NCBI GenBank assembly: GCA_963776375.1
Contig: CAVZMF010000009.1
Coordinates: 1 to 64,000 of the forward strand
From: PALSA-612 sp963776375
GTDB taxonomy: Bacteria; Actinomycetota; Thermoleophilia; Gaiellales; Gaiellaceae
Direction of reading: 5' to 3'
Length of the DNA stretch: 64,000 bases
Shown here in pieces: positions 53,875 to 62,142 of the stretch (position 1 is the stretch's first letter; each line of letters starts with the position of its first letter). The notes below the pieces were generated by a model that ran no database searches, was not told the origin of the DNA, and saw nothing but the letters and a program-made list of their open reading frames with translations. The position numbers were made by a program, and so were the translations under genes.

Positions 53875-54044
53875 CGGAGGTCTCCTCTCGCTTGTTGGAC
53901 GAAGCGACAGTAGGACGGCCGTTCTCGGATCGCCTCAGGGCGGAGCCTGGACTTCGCCCGCGCGGTTTCAGGGCCAGCCCTGATCTGGATCGAGCTCCAG
54001 GCGTGTAACCATTGCCCGATGTCGCGGAGGGCGATCGTCTTCGC
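53765..54044. repeat. 280-bp direct repeat, copy 1
   Basis: Nearly identical to 57535-57814 at a 3,770-base offset. It spans the first 37 codons of the beta-helix gene, the promoter region and the first ten codons of a histidine-kinase gene. The few differences (about four) indicate recent duplication or gene conversion. Confidence 0.85.
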
Positions 54045-54090
54045 GGCTCCGGATCGAGAGTCCGCCCGGAGCCGGCACGCGCCTCACGGC
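54019..54090 (+). pseudogene. Relic 5' end of a histidine kinase gene
   Basis: Starts MSRRAIVFAAPDRESARS; the first seven residues equal those of the kinase at 57789 and come from the shared 280-bp repeat, after which the similarity stops. A kinase gene apparently stood here and was deleted or replaced. Confidence 0.6.
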
Positions 54091-54108
54091 CGAGATCCGC
54101 CTACTCCG

Positions 54109-54516
54109 TCACGTCGCCCGTTCCCAGACGAACAGGTCGAGCAAAAGGCCAAATCGTCCCGGGATCGTCTTGAACCTGAGCCGATCGCGGTAGATGTTCC
54201 AGGTGAACTCGGCGGCCTTGCCTTTGAGCCCGACGCCGGTCGCGAAGACGAACTCGACGCGGTTGCCGTGCACGACGAACGTCCCGCGGGTGTCGGCTCG
54301 CGTATCGCGGTCACGAAACTCGAAGCGCCCGTTCCCGAGCCGACCTGTCCACGACCCGTGCAGCTTCTCCGCGAGCGCCTTCGATCTCGTGTTGCGAAGA
54401 ATCTGTGTTCGTGTCAGCGATCCTGTCCAGTTGCCGTCGAGTGGACTCGGCGCCGGGGCTGCCGCCGCGGCTGCGACAAACGTCGCAAGAAGAGGAAGAC
54501 ACAGTGCTCGTCTCAT
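54109..54516 (-). CDS. Small secreted IYRxRL-domain protein (A)
   Basis: 135 residues. Signal peptide MRRALCLPLLATFVAAAAAA then one copy of the unnamed domain: LDGNWTGSLTRTQILRNTRS near 26-45, LHGSWTGRLGNGRFEFRDRD near 52-71, RGTFVVHGNRVEFVFA near 77-92, FTWNIYRDRLRFKTIPG near 104-120. The pattern suggests a small beta-barrel, lipocalin-like. It matches the C-terminal domain of the DctP-like fusion at 50809 residue by residue. Last gene of the cluster SBP, protein B, protein A. Confidence 0.7.
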   Translation of the reverse strand: MRRALCLPLLATFVAAAAAAPAPSPLDGNWTGSLTRTQILRNTRSKALAEKLHGSWTGRLGNGRFEFRDRDTRADTRGTFVVHGNRVEFVFATGVGLKGKAAEFTWNIYRDRLRFKTIPGRFGLLLDLFVWERAT

Positions 54517-54521
54517 CGTCG

Positions 54522-54980
54522 TCAACGGACGCGCGTCCACGGAACGGCCGTGAAAGCCAGGAGGTACGAGCGGCCCGGGAACTCCGACCAGGTCAACCGG
54601 TCGCGGTAGATGCTCCACCGGAGCTGATAGCGGAGTCCGGGCACGATGCCGGGCGGGGGAGGTCCATGGCCACGGACTCGACGGAAGACGAACGTGGCCA
54701 CATCCCGGGCAACGGTGAAGCTCCCGGCGAGGAATTGGACGCGACCGGTTCGCGGGTCGAGCTTGTACACACGCCCGGCTTTGAACTCGATCATCCCGGG
54801 CCCCGCGAGCAGCTTCGCGGCACCGGGGGGAACTCCGGCGTGGATCAGCCCGGCCCTTGTCCATACCCACTGCCAGCGGCCGTCGAGATTGGCGGCAGCG
54901 ACGATGTGCGCATCCGCTGCCGGAGCGGTGACCACCCCCGCCGCGACGGCGAGCATTGCGATGTGAAAGACGTGCTTCAT
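54522..54980 (-). CDS. Small secreted IYRxRL-domain protein (B)
   Basis: 152 residues from the ATG at 54980, which overlaps the stop of the DctP-like gene (ATGA). Signal peptide MKHVFHIAMLAVAAGVVTAP, then LDGRWQWVWTRAGLIHAGVP, KAGRVYKLDPRTGRVQFLAG, FTVARDVATFVFRRVRG and LRWSIYRDRLTWSEFPGRSY. More diverged than protein A but the same domain. Translation coupling to the binding protein and the fusion in the other cassette both suggest it works as a partner of the DctP-like protein outside the cell. Confidence 0.68.
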   Translation of the reverse strand: MKHVFHIAMLAVAAGVVTAPAADAHIVAAANLDGRWQWVWTRAGLIHAGVPPGAAKLLAGPGMIEFKAGRVYKLDPRTGRVQFLAGSFTVARDVATFVFRRVRGHGPPPPGIVPGLRYQLRWSIYRDRLTWSEFPGRSYLLAFTAVPWTRVR

Positions 54981-56065
54981 GGGCTCTTCTCCTTGCCTCC
55001 GTTGCCTGGACAGCGAAGCGCGGCCGGGCCGGCCGGCTCCGCGCCGCGGAATCGTGTGATCCGCGCGATCCAGCGCCTGGTCAACGGGTCGCGTGCGAGA
55101 CGGGAGTAGACAGGACCGACGGCGCGCCGCAAGGCCGCGAGATCGGACGGGGTCGCGGTCGAGACGGCGAGGCCCGCCTCGCAGAGCGCGGACAGGCCGA
55201 CCTGCTGGTCTCGCGAGATCCGCTTCAGCTCCGGCGCGAGCGCATCGCGACCCGCTGTCGTAAGGATCTGTCGCTGGTCCGACGTGAGCCGGTCGTACTG
55301 CTTGCGGTTCATGACGATCGTCTGCGGCTTGGGCCAGAGGACGACGTTCCCGGTCAGCGCGCGTGCGCCCAGGTCGTAGTTGTTCTGTGTGATCGTCAAC
55401 GGATCGAGTTCCGCACCGTCGAAGGCCGTGAGGTCGCCGGGGATGTAGCCGGCCGTTCGCGCGCCCAGGGCATGGAGCGTCTGCTCGGCGACGCGCCCGA
55501 GTCGGATGGCGACCCTCGCGCCGCGGTAGTCGTCGGGGCGAAGGAGCGGACGAGTCAGCCCGAGCGGGCGGCGCAAACGCCCCGGCAGAACCGCGATGCC
55601 GACGACTCCCGTCTTTCGGACAGCGGCGAGGGCGCGGCGGGCGAACGGCGTGTCGATCGCGCGTCGTTCGAGCGCGAGGCTGTCGATCAGGAACGGGGCC
55701 ACCAGCGCCTGGAAGCTCGTTACGCCCAGCGTGTCCCACACGCGGACGCCGACGATCCCGAGCGGGACCTTCCCGGAACGGACGTCCTCGACGATCCCCC
55801 GCTCGTAGTCGATCTCGCGGCGATCGCCGCTTGCTCGCCAGTTGCCCGCAATCCTGATCCGGAGCGATCCGCCGGAGAGCCGGTCGACAGTCGCGGCGAA
55901 GGTTCCGTAGGCGTAGTCGTCGTCATGAGCGGCCAGTGTCAGAGTGAGCGGCTTCGCGTGGTGGGACGCGCCGGCCTTGTCCGACGTCGAGCCGCCGCAG
56001 GCGGAAGCGAGGAACGGGAGCGCGGCGGCCACCACCCCTGCGGCCCACGCGCGCCTGCGACACAT
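54977..56065 (-). CDS. DctP-like solute-binding lipoprotein
   Basis: 362 residues from the ATG at 56065. Lipobox LASACGG (Cys near 23) then a TRAP-type binding domain like that at 50809: TFAATVDRLSGGSLRIRIAG near 55-74, APFLIDSLALERRAIDTPFA near 123-142, ALTGNVVLWPKPQTIVMNRK near 235-254, and a C-terminal Cys-containing tail. In this copy the small domain is not fused but encoded by the two following genes. No transporter subunits are near, so it is more likely a sensory ligand-binding protein. Confidence 0.82.
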   Translation of the reverse strand: MCRRRAWAAGVVAAALPFLASACGGSTSDKAGASHHAKPLTLTLAAHDDDYAYGTFAATVDRLSGGSLRIRIAGNWRASGDRREIDYERGIVEDVRSGKVPLGIVGVRVWDTLGVTSFQALVAPFLIDSLALERRAIDTPFARRALAAVRKTGVVGIAVLPGRLRRPLGLTRPLLRPDDYRGARVAIRLGRVAEQTLHALGARTAGYIPGDLTAFDGAELDPLTITQNNYDLGARALTGNVVLWPKPQTIVMNRKQYDRLTSDQRQILTTAGRDALAPELKRISRDQQVGLSALCEAGLAVSTATPSDLAALRRAVGPVYSRLARDPLTRRWIARITRFRGAEPAGPAALRCPGNGGKEKSP

Positions 56066-56169
56066 GCAGCGATTGTGGCAAAGCTCCACGCGGGTCGCGA
56101 CCGGCCGCCACGGCCCTGCGAGCCGGCGCCGGGACCGGCTCGCAGGGCGAAGCGAGAATCGCGTGGCCG

Positions 56170-57644
56170 TCAGCATCCGAAGCACTGATCGGGCTTGTTG
56201 CCGGCGATCACGGTGTGGACCGGTTTGACCGACTGGTCTGTCCAGAGCCCACCACCTTGGGGAGTGATGCCCGGGCTGGCCGTGATCGTGTTGTGAGTGA
56301 TGACGCTGTCACGGATGGCCAACAAGGGCGGATGGTCGAAGTCGAGCGTGAAGTTGGAGACGCCGCCTCCGTCAGCGACGCCGCCCGCGCCGATTGCAGT
56401 AACGGCGTTGCCGTCCACGAGCACTCGCTCGAGCGTGGCCTGCCCCAGGTTCTCGAAGCCTCCGCCGGCCGCCAGAGCCGTCCCACCGAGGCTGACCGCG
56501 GTCACCTTGTTGTGAGCGACTCGGCTGTCGAGCATGGTCACGTCGCCCATCACTTGGAGCCCACCGTCGATCGCGAGCGCGGCGGTTCCCGAGTCAGTCG
56601 GAACCGTGGCGCGGACCTCGTTTCGACTGACATTGCTTCGGTCGAGCAGAAGCGAGCCGTCTGCATCGATCCCGCCTGCCTGAGCATTCGCGTCGCCGCC
56701 GGAGTTGCTTGCCGTGACGGTGTTGTCGTCGATCGTCGAGGTGGTGATCGTCGCATTGGATCCTTCGGTCAGATCGATCCCGCCGGCGTTGGCCTCCTGC
56801 TCGACTTCAAACGGGAAGGTGCTGGACAACGACGCCGTGACGTCCGAGCTGTTACCACTGACCACGCTGTCCACGATCTTCAGCCCGCCGCCGATCGTCA
56901 TGCCGCCGCCGTCGGTGAACCTGCCGTTCGGCAGCCCGACGACCGCCTGGTTGTCCGTGACCGTGCTGTTTCTCAACGTCAGACTCCCGGGTGAATGGCT
57001 CTCGATGCCGCCACCCGAGGCATTACTCGCGACCATGGCCAGTCCCGGAATCGAGCCGGCCACGTTGTCGCTGACCACGGAGTCGCTGACGACGAGCGTG
57101 CCCGAGTTGTCGATGCCCCCTCCGTCTGCGAATGCACACTGATCGTAAGGAACGTCCCCGCACGCCTGAGCCGGCTCCGGAAAGGGCGTCTGAGGCGCCG
57201 CCGCGTTTCCGCTGATGGAGCTGTCGTCGATAGCCACCCTGGCGCCCGGCGCGATTTGCACGCCGCCTCCCGCTACGAAGGAGGTCCCGGACTCGAGTCG
57301 TTCGCCCCGCCCGTCACAGTCACACCCCTGATCGAGACAGTTGGGTTAGAGCCGCCGGAGCCGATCGTGATCACGGGGCCGCCGCCTTTGATGATCGTCG
57401 CCGCGGCCCCGGCGCCTGCGAGCCGCACGCTCTTGCCGATCGAGATCCCACCGGCGTACGTCCCCGGGCCGACCTTGATCGTGTCGCCGTCGTGAGCCGC
57501 GTCCACCGCTGCCTGGATCGTGGCGTAGCAGCCGGGCTTCTTGCCGACGCAGAGCGTCGAGGGGAGGGTGATCGAGTGTGCGGCCACGCTTGCGGCACCG
57601 CAGCAGACGGTGGTCGACAGGGTGGCCAGGATGAGCCTTCTCAT
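56170..57644 (-). CDS. Secreted beta-helix protein 2, frameshifted
   Basis: About 490 residues after joining frames. The start is the same as in protein 1 (MRRLILATLSTTVCCGAASV, CYATIQAAVDAAHDGDTIKV). The first frame stops after IRGVTVTGGANDSS; with a one-base shift near 57,300 it continues FVAGGGVQIAPGARVAIDDS and beta-helix coils (GGGIDNSGTLVVSDSVVSDN, GGGMTIGGGLKIVDSVVSGN) to AGNKPDQCFGC. The shift is in the same direction and at the equivalent place as in protein 1. Confidence 0.8.
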
Positions 57645-57814
57645 CGGAGGTCTCCTCTCGCTTGCTGGACGAAGCGACAGTAGGACGGCCGTTCTCGGAT
57701 CGCCTCAGGGCGGAGCCTGGACTTCGCCCGCGCGGTTTCAGGGCCAGCCCTGATCTGGATCGAGCTCGAGGCGTGTAACCATTGCCCGATGTCGCGGAGG
57801 GCGATCGTCCTCGC
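57535..57814. repeat. 280-bp direct repeat, copy 2
   Basis: Partner of 53765-54044. Here the repeat leads into a complete histidine-kinase gene, so this is the cassette in its original order. Confidence 0.85.
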
Positions 57815-59521
57815 AGTCTTCGCAGCGGGTACCGCCGTCGGCATCTACTCGCTGGTCGCCGCGCGCGACGATCCGGTCTTCTCGTTCGCCGGGACGTCGG
57901 TCGGGCGTGACATCGCGCTGCTCGCAGCGGGATGGTCGCTGATCGTCTGCGGCCTCGCCTACTGGGAACGGAGATCGCGCAACCTGTTCGGGCCGTTGCT
58001 GGTGGCCGCCGGATTCGTCTGGTTTCTGCCCGAGTGGAGCGGCCCCGGAATCGGCTCGGCGCTCGCGTTCACGATCGGTCTCGTCTTCTATGGCCTCGTC
58101 TGCGCAGCCGTCGTCGGCCACGCGACGCTCGCGTATCCGGGGGGTCGCCTCCGCTTCCTGCACGAGCGTGTTGCCGTGGCCGTGGCCTACCTCGGGAGCC
58201 TCGTCGTCCTCGGCTTGCTGCCGGCGCTGTTCTTCGATCCTCGTGCGCAGGGCTGTGGCCAGTGCCCACGCAACCTCCTGCTCGTGACCGGCCGGCCCGG
58301 TGCCGTCGACGACCTCGAACGCGTCGGTATCTACCTCGCGCTCGCCTGGGCGCTTGCGCTCGCGGCTCTTGCGGTTTCGCGGCTCGTCCGCGTCACGAGT
58401 GCCGCGCGGCCCGTGCTCGCAGCAGGGGTCGCGTATCTCGGCCTGGTCGCGGCGGAGTTCGCCGCGTCGCTCGACCGCGGCTTCGTCACGAATGGGGACC
58501 TCGAGCGCGGACTCTGGCTGGGTCAGGCGATCGCCCTCGTCGGGATCTCCCTCGGGGTCGTCTGGGCGCTCGCTCGAGGACGCCGCGCCCGCTCCCGGGT
58601 GGCCAGGCTGATCGTCGACCTCGGCCAGGCTCCACCGCCCGGCGGGCTGCGTGACGTCCTGGCGGGCATCGTCGGCGATCCTGACCTTCTCCTCGCGTAT
58701 CCGCTTGCCGGCTCAGACCGCCTCGTCGACGCCGACGGCCGCCCGGTCGACGTCAGCCCGCGCCAGCAGCAGACGGCACTCGTCCGCAATCACACGCCCG
58801 TCGCCGTGCTCGCGCATGCGCCGGGGATCCTCGACGACGAGCAGCTCGTCGACGAGGTGACGGCGGCGGCTCGTCTCGCGCTCGAGAACGAGCGCTTGCG
58901 GGCAGAGGCCTGTGGGCGCCTCGAGGAGCTGCGTGCCTCCCAGGCGCGCATCGTGGCCGCCGGGGACGCCGAGCGCAGACGGCTCGAGCGCGACCTTCAC
59001 GACGGTGCCCAGCAACGGCTGGTCGCGCTCGGGCTGTCGCTCCGCCTCGTCCGCTCGCAGCTCCAGCCGGGCGTCGACCTCGAGACGGTCGGGCGGCTCG
59101 ACCTCGCGGACTCGTTGCTCGCAAAGGCGACGTCGGAGCTGCGCGAGCTCGCGCACGGGATCTTCCCGGCCGTCCTCGCCGACGGAGGTCTCAGCGTCGC
59201 CGTCCATGCACTCGCCGAGGACAGCCGTGTGCCCGTGCACGTCGGCCCCCTGCCGGAGGGCCGCTTCCCGGAGTCGGTCGAGACGGCGGCCTACAGCGTC
59301 GTCAGCGAGACGGCCAGGAGCGGCGGCGGCGCGGCGGCCTCTTCGTCTCCGGCGAACGTCGTGCAGGCACGCTCGCCGTCGAGGTCCAGACGGAAGATCT
59401 CGGAGAGCTCGACGTCCGCGCGCTCCGCGATCGTCTCGAAGCGCTCGACGGGCGGCTCGACGTCCGACGGGACGGAAACGGCCGAGTCACGATTCGCGCC
59501 CGGGTTCCATGCGGGTCGTGA
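57789..59521 (+). CDS. Histidine kinase with degenerate ATPase, frameshifted
   Basis: About 577 residues. About eight membrane helices (8-270), a GAF-like region (VGDPDLLLAYPLAGSDRLVD), then an intact phosphoacceptor block RRLERDLHDGAQQRLVALGL with His404. The ATPase domain is poor: after VETAAYSVVSETAR a frame change near 59,315 leads to LFVSGERRAGTLAVEVQTED and LRDRLEALDGRLDVRRDGNG, then VTIRARVPCGS and TGA at 59519. The N box Asn and the D-x-G-x-G box are absent in either frame. It overlaps the response-regulator gene. Related throughout to the kinase at 49218. Confidence 0.82.
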
Positions 59522-60153
59522 TCGCAGACGACGAGGCGCTGCTTCGCGAGGGTCTCGCGAGACTGCTCGCCGACGCCGGCGTCGACGTGGTCGGCTCGGC
59601 CGCGACGGCGGACGAGCTCGTCCGGGTCGTGGGGCTCACCCGGCCGGATGTCGCGATCGTCGACATCCGGATGCCGCCTACTCACACCGACGAAGGACTC
59701 GTTGCTGCGCAGGAGATCCGCGCTTCGCAGCCGGCCGTGGGCGTGCTCGTGCTCTCCCATTACCTCGAGTCTCACTACGCCATGCGCCTGCTGGAGGACC
59801 ATCCCGAGCGGTCGGGCTACCTGCTCAAGGAGCGCGTCAAGGACGTGGCCGTGCTCGTCGACGCCCTCGAGCGCATCGACGACGGCGAGTGCGTTCTCGA
59901 CCCGACGATCGTCTCGCGACTGGTCGGACGCGCGCGCGGGGGAAGCCCTCTCGACGAGTTGACGGCGCGCGAGCGCGAGGTCCTCGGGCTGATGGCCGAA
60001 GGCCATTCCAACGATGGCATCTGCAGGCAGCTCTTCCTCAGCCCGAAGACCGTCGAGACGCACGTGCGCCATATCCTGCTCAAGCTCGGCATCGGCGACA
60101 CGCCGGACTACCACCGGCGCGTGCTCGCCGTCCTCGCCTATCTGCGGGGTTGA
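59509..60153 (+). CDS. NarL/LuxR-type response regulator
   Basis: 214 residues from the ATG at 59509, overlapping the kinase end by 13 bases. Receiver domain (VVIADDEALLREGLARLL, phospho-acceptor Asp52 in AIVDIRMPP, Lys in YLLKERVKD) and a C-terminal LuxR helix-turn-helix (LTAREREVLGLMAEGHSNDG, SPKTVETHVRHILLKLGI). It binds DNA as a dimer when phosphorylated. Likely the output of the kinase encoded just before it and, through the paralogous cassette, possibly of the stand-alone receiver system as well. Confidence 0.93.
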   Translation: MRVVIADDEALLREGLARLLADAGVDVVGSAATADELVRVVGLTRPDVAIVDIRMPPTHTDEGLVAAQEIRASQPAVGVLVLSHYLESHYAMRLLEDHPERSGYLLKERVKDVAVLVDALERIDDGECVLDPTIVSRLVGRARGGSPLDELTAREREVLGLMAEGHSNDGICRQLFLSPKTVETHVRHILLKLGIGDTPDYHRRVLAVLAYLRG

Positions 60154-60267
60154 GCGCGGTCGCGGAAGGAGCGTGCGGGCGCGGGTCGAAGTGAGCGAGT
60201 TCCACGTCGGAAAGGAGCCGTTTGCGAAGGGGTCGCGCTGCGGGTTTGGCCGTTCCGTTTTCAGGGG

Positions 60268-60972
60268 ATGCGTGAGGCAGTGACCGGTGCCGGTCAAGGG
60301 GGGTTTGCGGCCTCGGGCGCTGTTGGGCGTTACTGGTTGGCGCGTTGCGACGGCTTCGAGGTCTGCTCCGTGGACGGGCGGTTGTCCGGCGTCGTCGAGG
60401 GCGTCGAGCTGGATTCGGCGGGTCGCGCGATGTCGGTCGTCGTCCACCGGCGCGGCCGTGCCCCGCTCGAGCTCGGCCGGGCGTCGATCGCGGCCGTGTA
60501 TCCGTGGCAGCGACTGGTCGTCGTCACGCTGCCCGCGCGCGATCCGAAGGCGGCGCGCGCCGCTCGAGCCGCATCGGAGACCGCGGCGCGCAGCGGGCAG
60601 GCCGCCTGGACTGGCGCGGCGCGCGGCGGGCAAGCCGCCTGGACGGGTGCGGCGCGCGGCGGGCAGGCCGCCTGGGCCGGTGCGGCGCGTGCGGGCGCTG
60701 CGTCCGCGGGTGCGGCAGTCGCGGCTCGTCGTGTCCTTCCGCCTGCCCGGCGGTTCGCCCTCTGGCTCGGCGCGCGGACGGCCCTCGCGGTCGCGGTCGC
60801 CGGCTGGCTCTATAGCGTTGCCGTCTTCAGCGTCTCGCGCGTGGTCGTTCGCCTGCTGCTGGCCGCGCTCAGCGTCGTCGTGCGCGCCGGCGCGGTGATC
60901 GCGCCCCCGCTCGCGCACTCGGCGCGCAAGGCGACGCGGAAAGCGCTTCAGCCCCTGACGGGGCCGCGCTAG
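60268..60972 (+). CDS. Repeat-containing membrane protein
   Basis: 234 residues. The N-terminal 90 residues are beta-rich, PRC-barrel-like (YWLARCDGFEVCSVDGRLSG, VEGVELDSAGRAMSVVVHRR). Then three 11-residue repeats (GGQAAWTGAAR type, residues 109-141), a Gly/Ala-rich stretch, and two hydrophobic segments (about 170-185 and 192-215) before a basic tail. The repeat helix probably lies along the membrane or forms a rod. No known function. Convergent with the MetE-like gene, overlapping by four bases. Confidence 0.65.
   Translation: MREAVTGAGQGGFAASGAVGRYWLARCDGFEVCSVDGRLSGVVEGVELDSAGRAMSVVVHRRGRAPLELGRASIAAVYPWQRLVVVTLPARDPKAARAARAASETAARSGQAAWTGAARGGQAAWTGAARGGQAAWAGAARAGAASAGAAVAARRVLPPARRFALWLGARTALAVAVAGWLYSVAVFSVSRVVVRLLLAALSVVVRAGAVIAPPLAHSARKATRKALQPLTGPR
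60592..60690 (+). repeat. Three 33-bp tandem repeats
   Basis: Three in-frame 33-base units encoding (S/G)GQAAW(T/A)GAAR. High identity between units implies recent expansion and likely copy-number variation between strains. Confidence 0.8.
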
Positions 60973-62118
60973 TCCCAGATCCGCCGCGCCACGTCGCCGA
61001 CCAGCCGCAGCTTGGCGTCCTGCTCCGCCGCGGTCATCGCGCCGATCACGCCGGATGCGAAGCCGCACTGCGGGCTGACGGCCAGCCGGTCGAGCGGCAC
61101 GTGCTGCGTGGCCTCCTCGACCCGCGCGACGACGTCGTCGGGATCCTCGAGCTGCCCGTCCTTCGTGGTCACGAGCCCGAGCACGACCTCGTGGTGGGGC
61201 AGGACGTCCGCGAGCGGGGCGAAGGTGCCCGCGCGGTCGCTGTCGTACTCGAGGAGCAGCCGGTCGAGGTTCTCGAGGCGCGGGAAGACCTCCTTCGAGA
61301 TCGCCTCGTAGCCGCCGCTCGCCGCCCACATGCCGCCGGGCGCGTTGCCCCGGCACATGTGCATCGCGCGGGTGACGCCGGTCACCCCCTCGAAGACCAT
61401 GCTGTCGAACTCGGCGTCGGCGACGAGCTCGTGCGCCATGTCGTGGCCGTGCTCCTCGAAGGCGGCGCGGTTGGCGGGGTCGATGTGCCACTGCGCGTAG
61501 TTGGGCGCGTCGATCTGGATGTAGTCGCAGCCCAGCTCGACGAGGCGGTCGACGACGTGCTCGCGGGTGATGCGGACCACGTCGCGGATGAAGTCGTCGG
61601 ACGTCGGGATAGGCGTCGGTCGAGTGCTCGGGATGCCAGTAGATCCGGTGCCAGCTCGGCGCCGGGATCGTGTACTTCGCGCGCGCTCGGGCGTTGGCCT
61701 TCAGGAACGAGAACTCCTCCCCGACGATGTCGCGGTCGACCTCGAGACGCCGCGTGACGAAGGGCTCCTGCGGCGGCAGGCCCGATGTGTCGGCGGGATC
61801 CCCGTCTCCCGTCTTCCAGAGGCCGCGCCAGCCGGACGCCGCGTCGAGGAACTCGAAGCCGCTCACGGGAGCACGGAAGAGCGGGTCGTCGACGATCGGG
61901 ATCAGCGCGATCCATCCGTGCCGCCGGTACTCGCCGTCCGTGACCGCCTCGATCCCGGCGCTCTCCTGCAGGGCGATCGCCTCGAGCACGGCGCGGTCCT
62001 CTGCGGCGCGCAGGTCGTCGGCGCCGATCGTCCCGGCGCCCGCGGCGTCCCTCGCCTCCCGCAGGTACTCGGGCCGCAGCAAGCTGCCGACCACGTCGGC
62101 GCGGATGGTCGCCGTCAC
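60969..62118 (-). CDS. MetE-like methyltransferase, frameshifted
   Basis: About 383 residues from the GTG at 62118 when one extra base near 61,605 is removed. Cobalamin-independent methionine-synthase C-terminal-type fold: ADVVGSLLRPEYLREARDAA, GIEAVTDGEYRRHGWIALIP, YTIPAPSWHRIYWHPE in the first frame; then LVELGCDYIQIDAPNYAQWH, zinc-ligand MHMCRGNAPGG (His-x-Cys) and LAVSPQCGFASGV (Cys) in the second. The short form lacks the N-terminal MetE half, as in several actinobacterial paralogues that use other methyl donors. Divergent from the SDR gene. Confidence 0.82.
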
Positions 62119-62142
62119 GGGCGCGACTATAAGGTCCCGGGC

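Noticed and set aside
41082..57644. CRISPR or other short regular DNA repeats in the beta-helix genes
   Set aside because: The periodicity is at protein level (PbH1 coils) with variable DNA; there is no constant repeat and spacer pattern.
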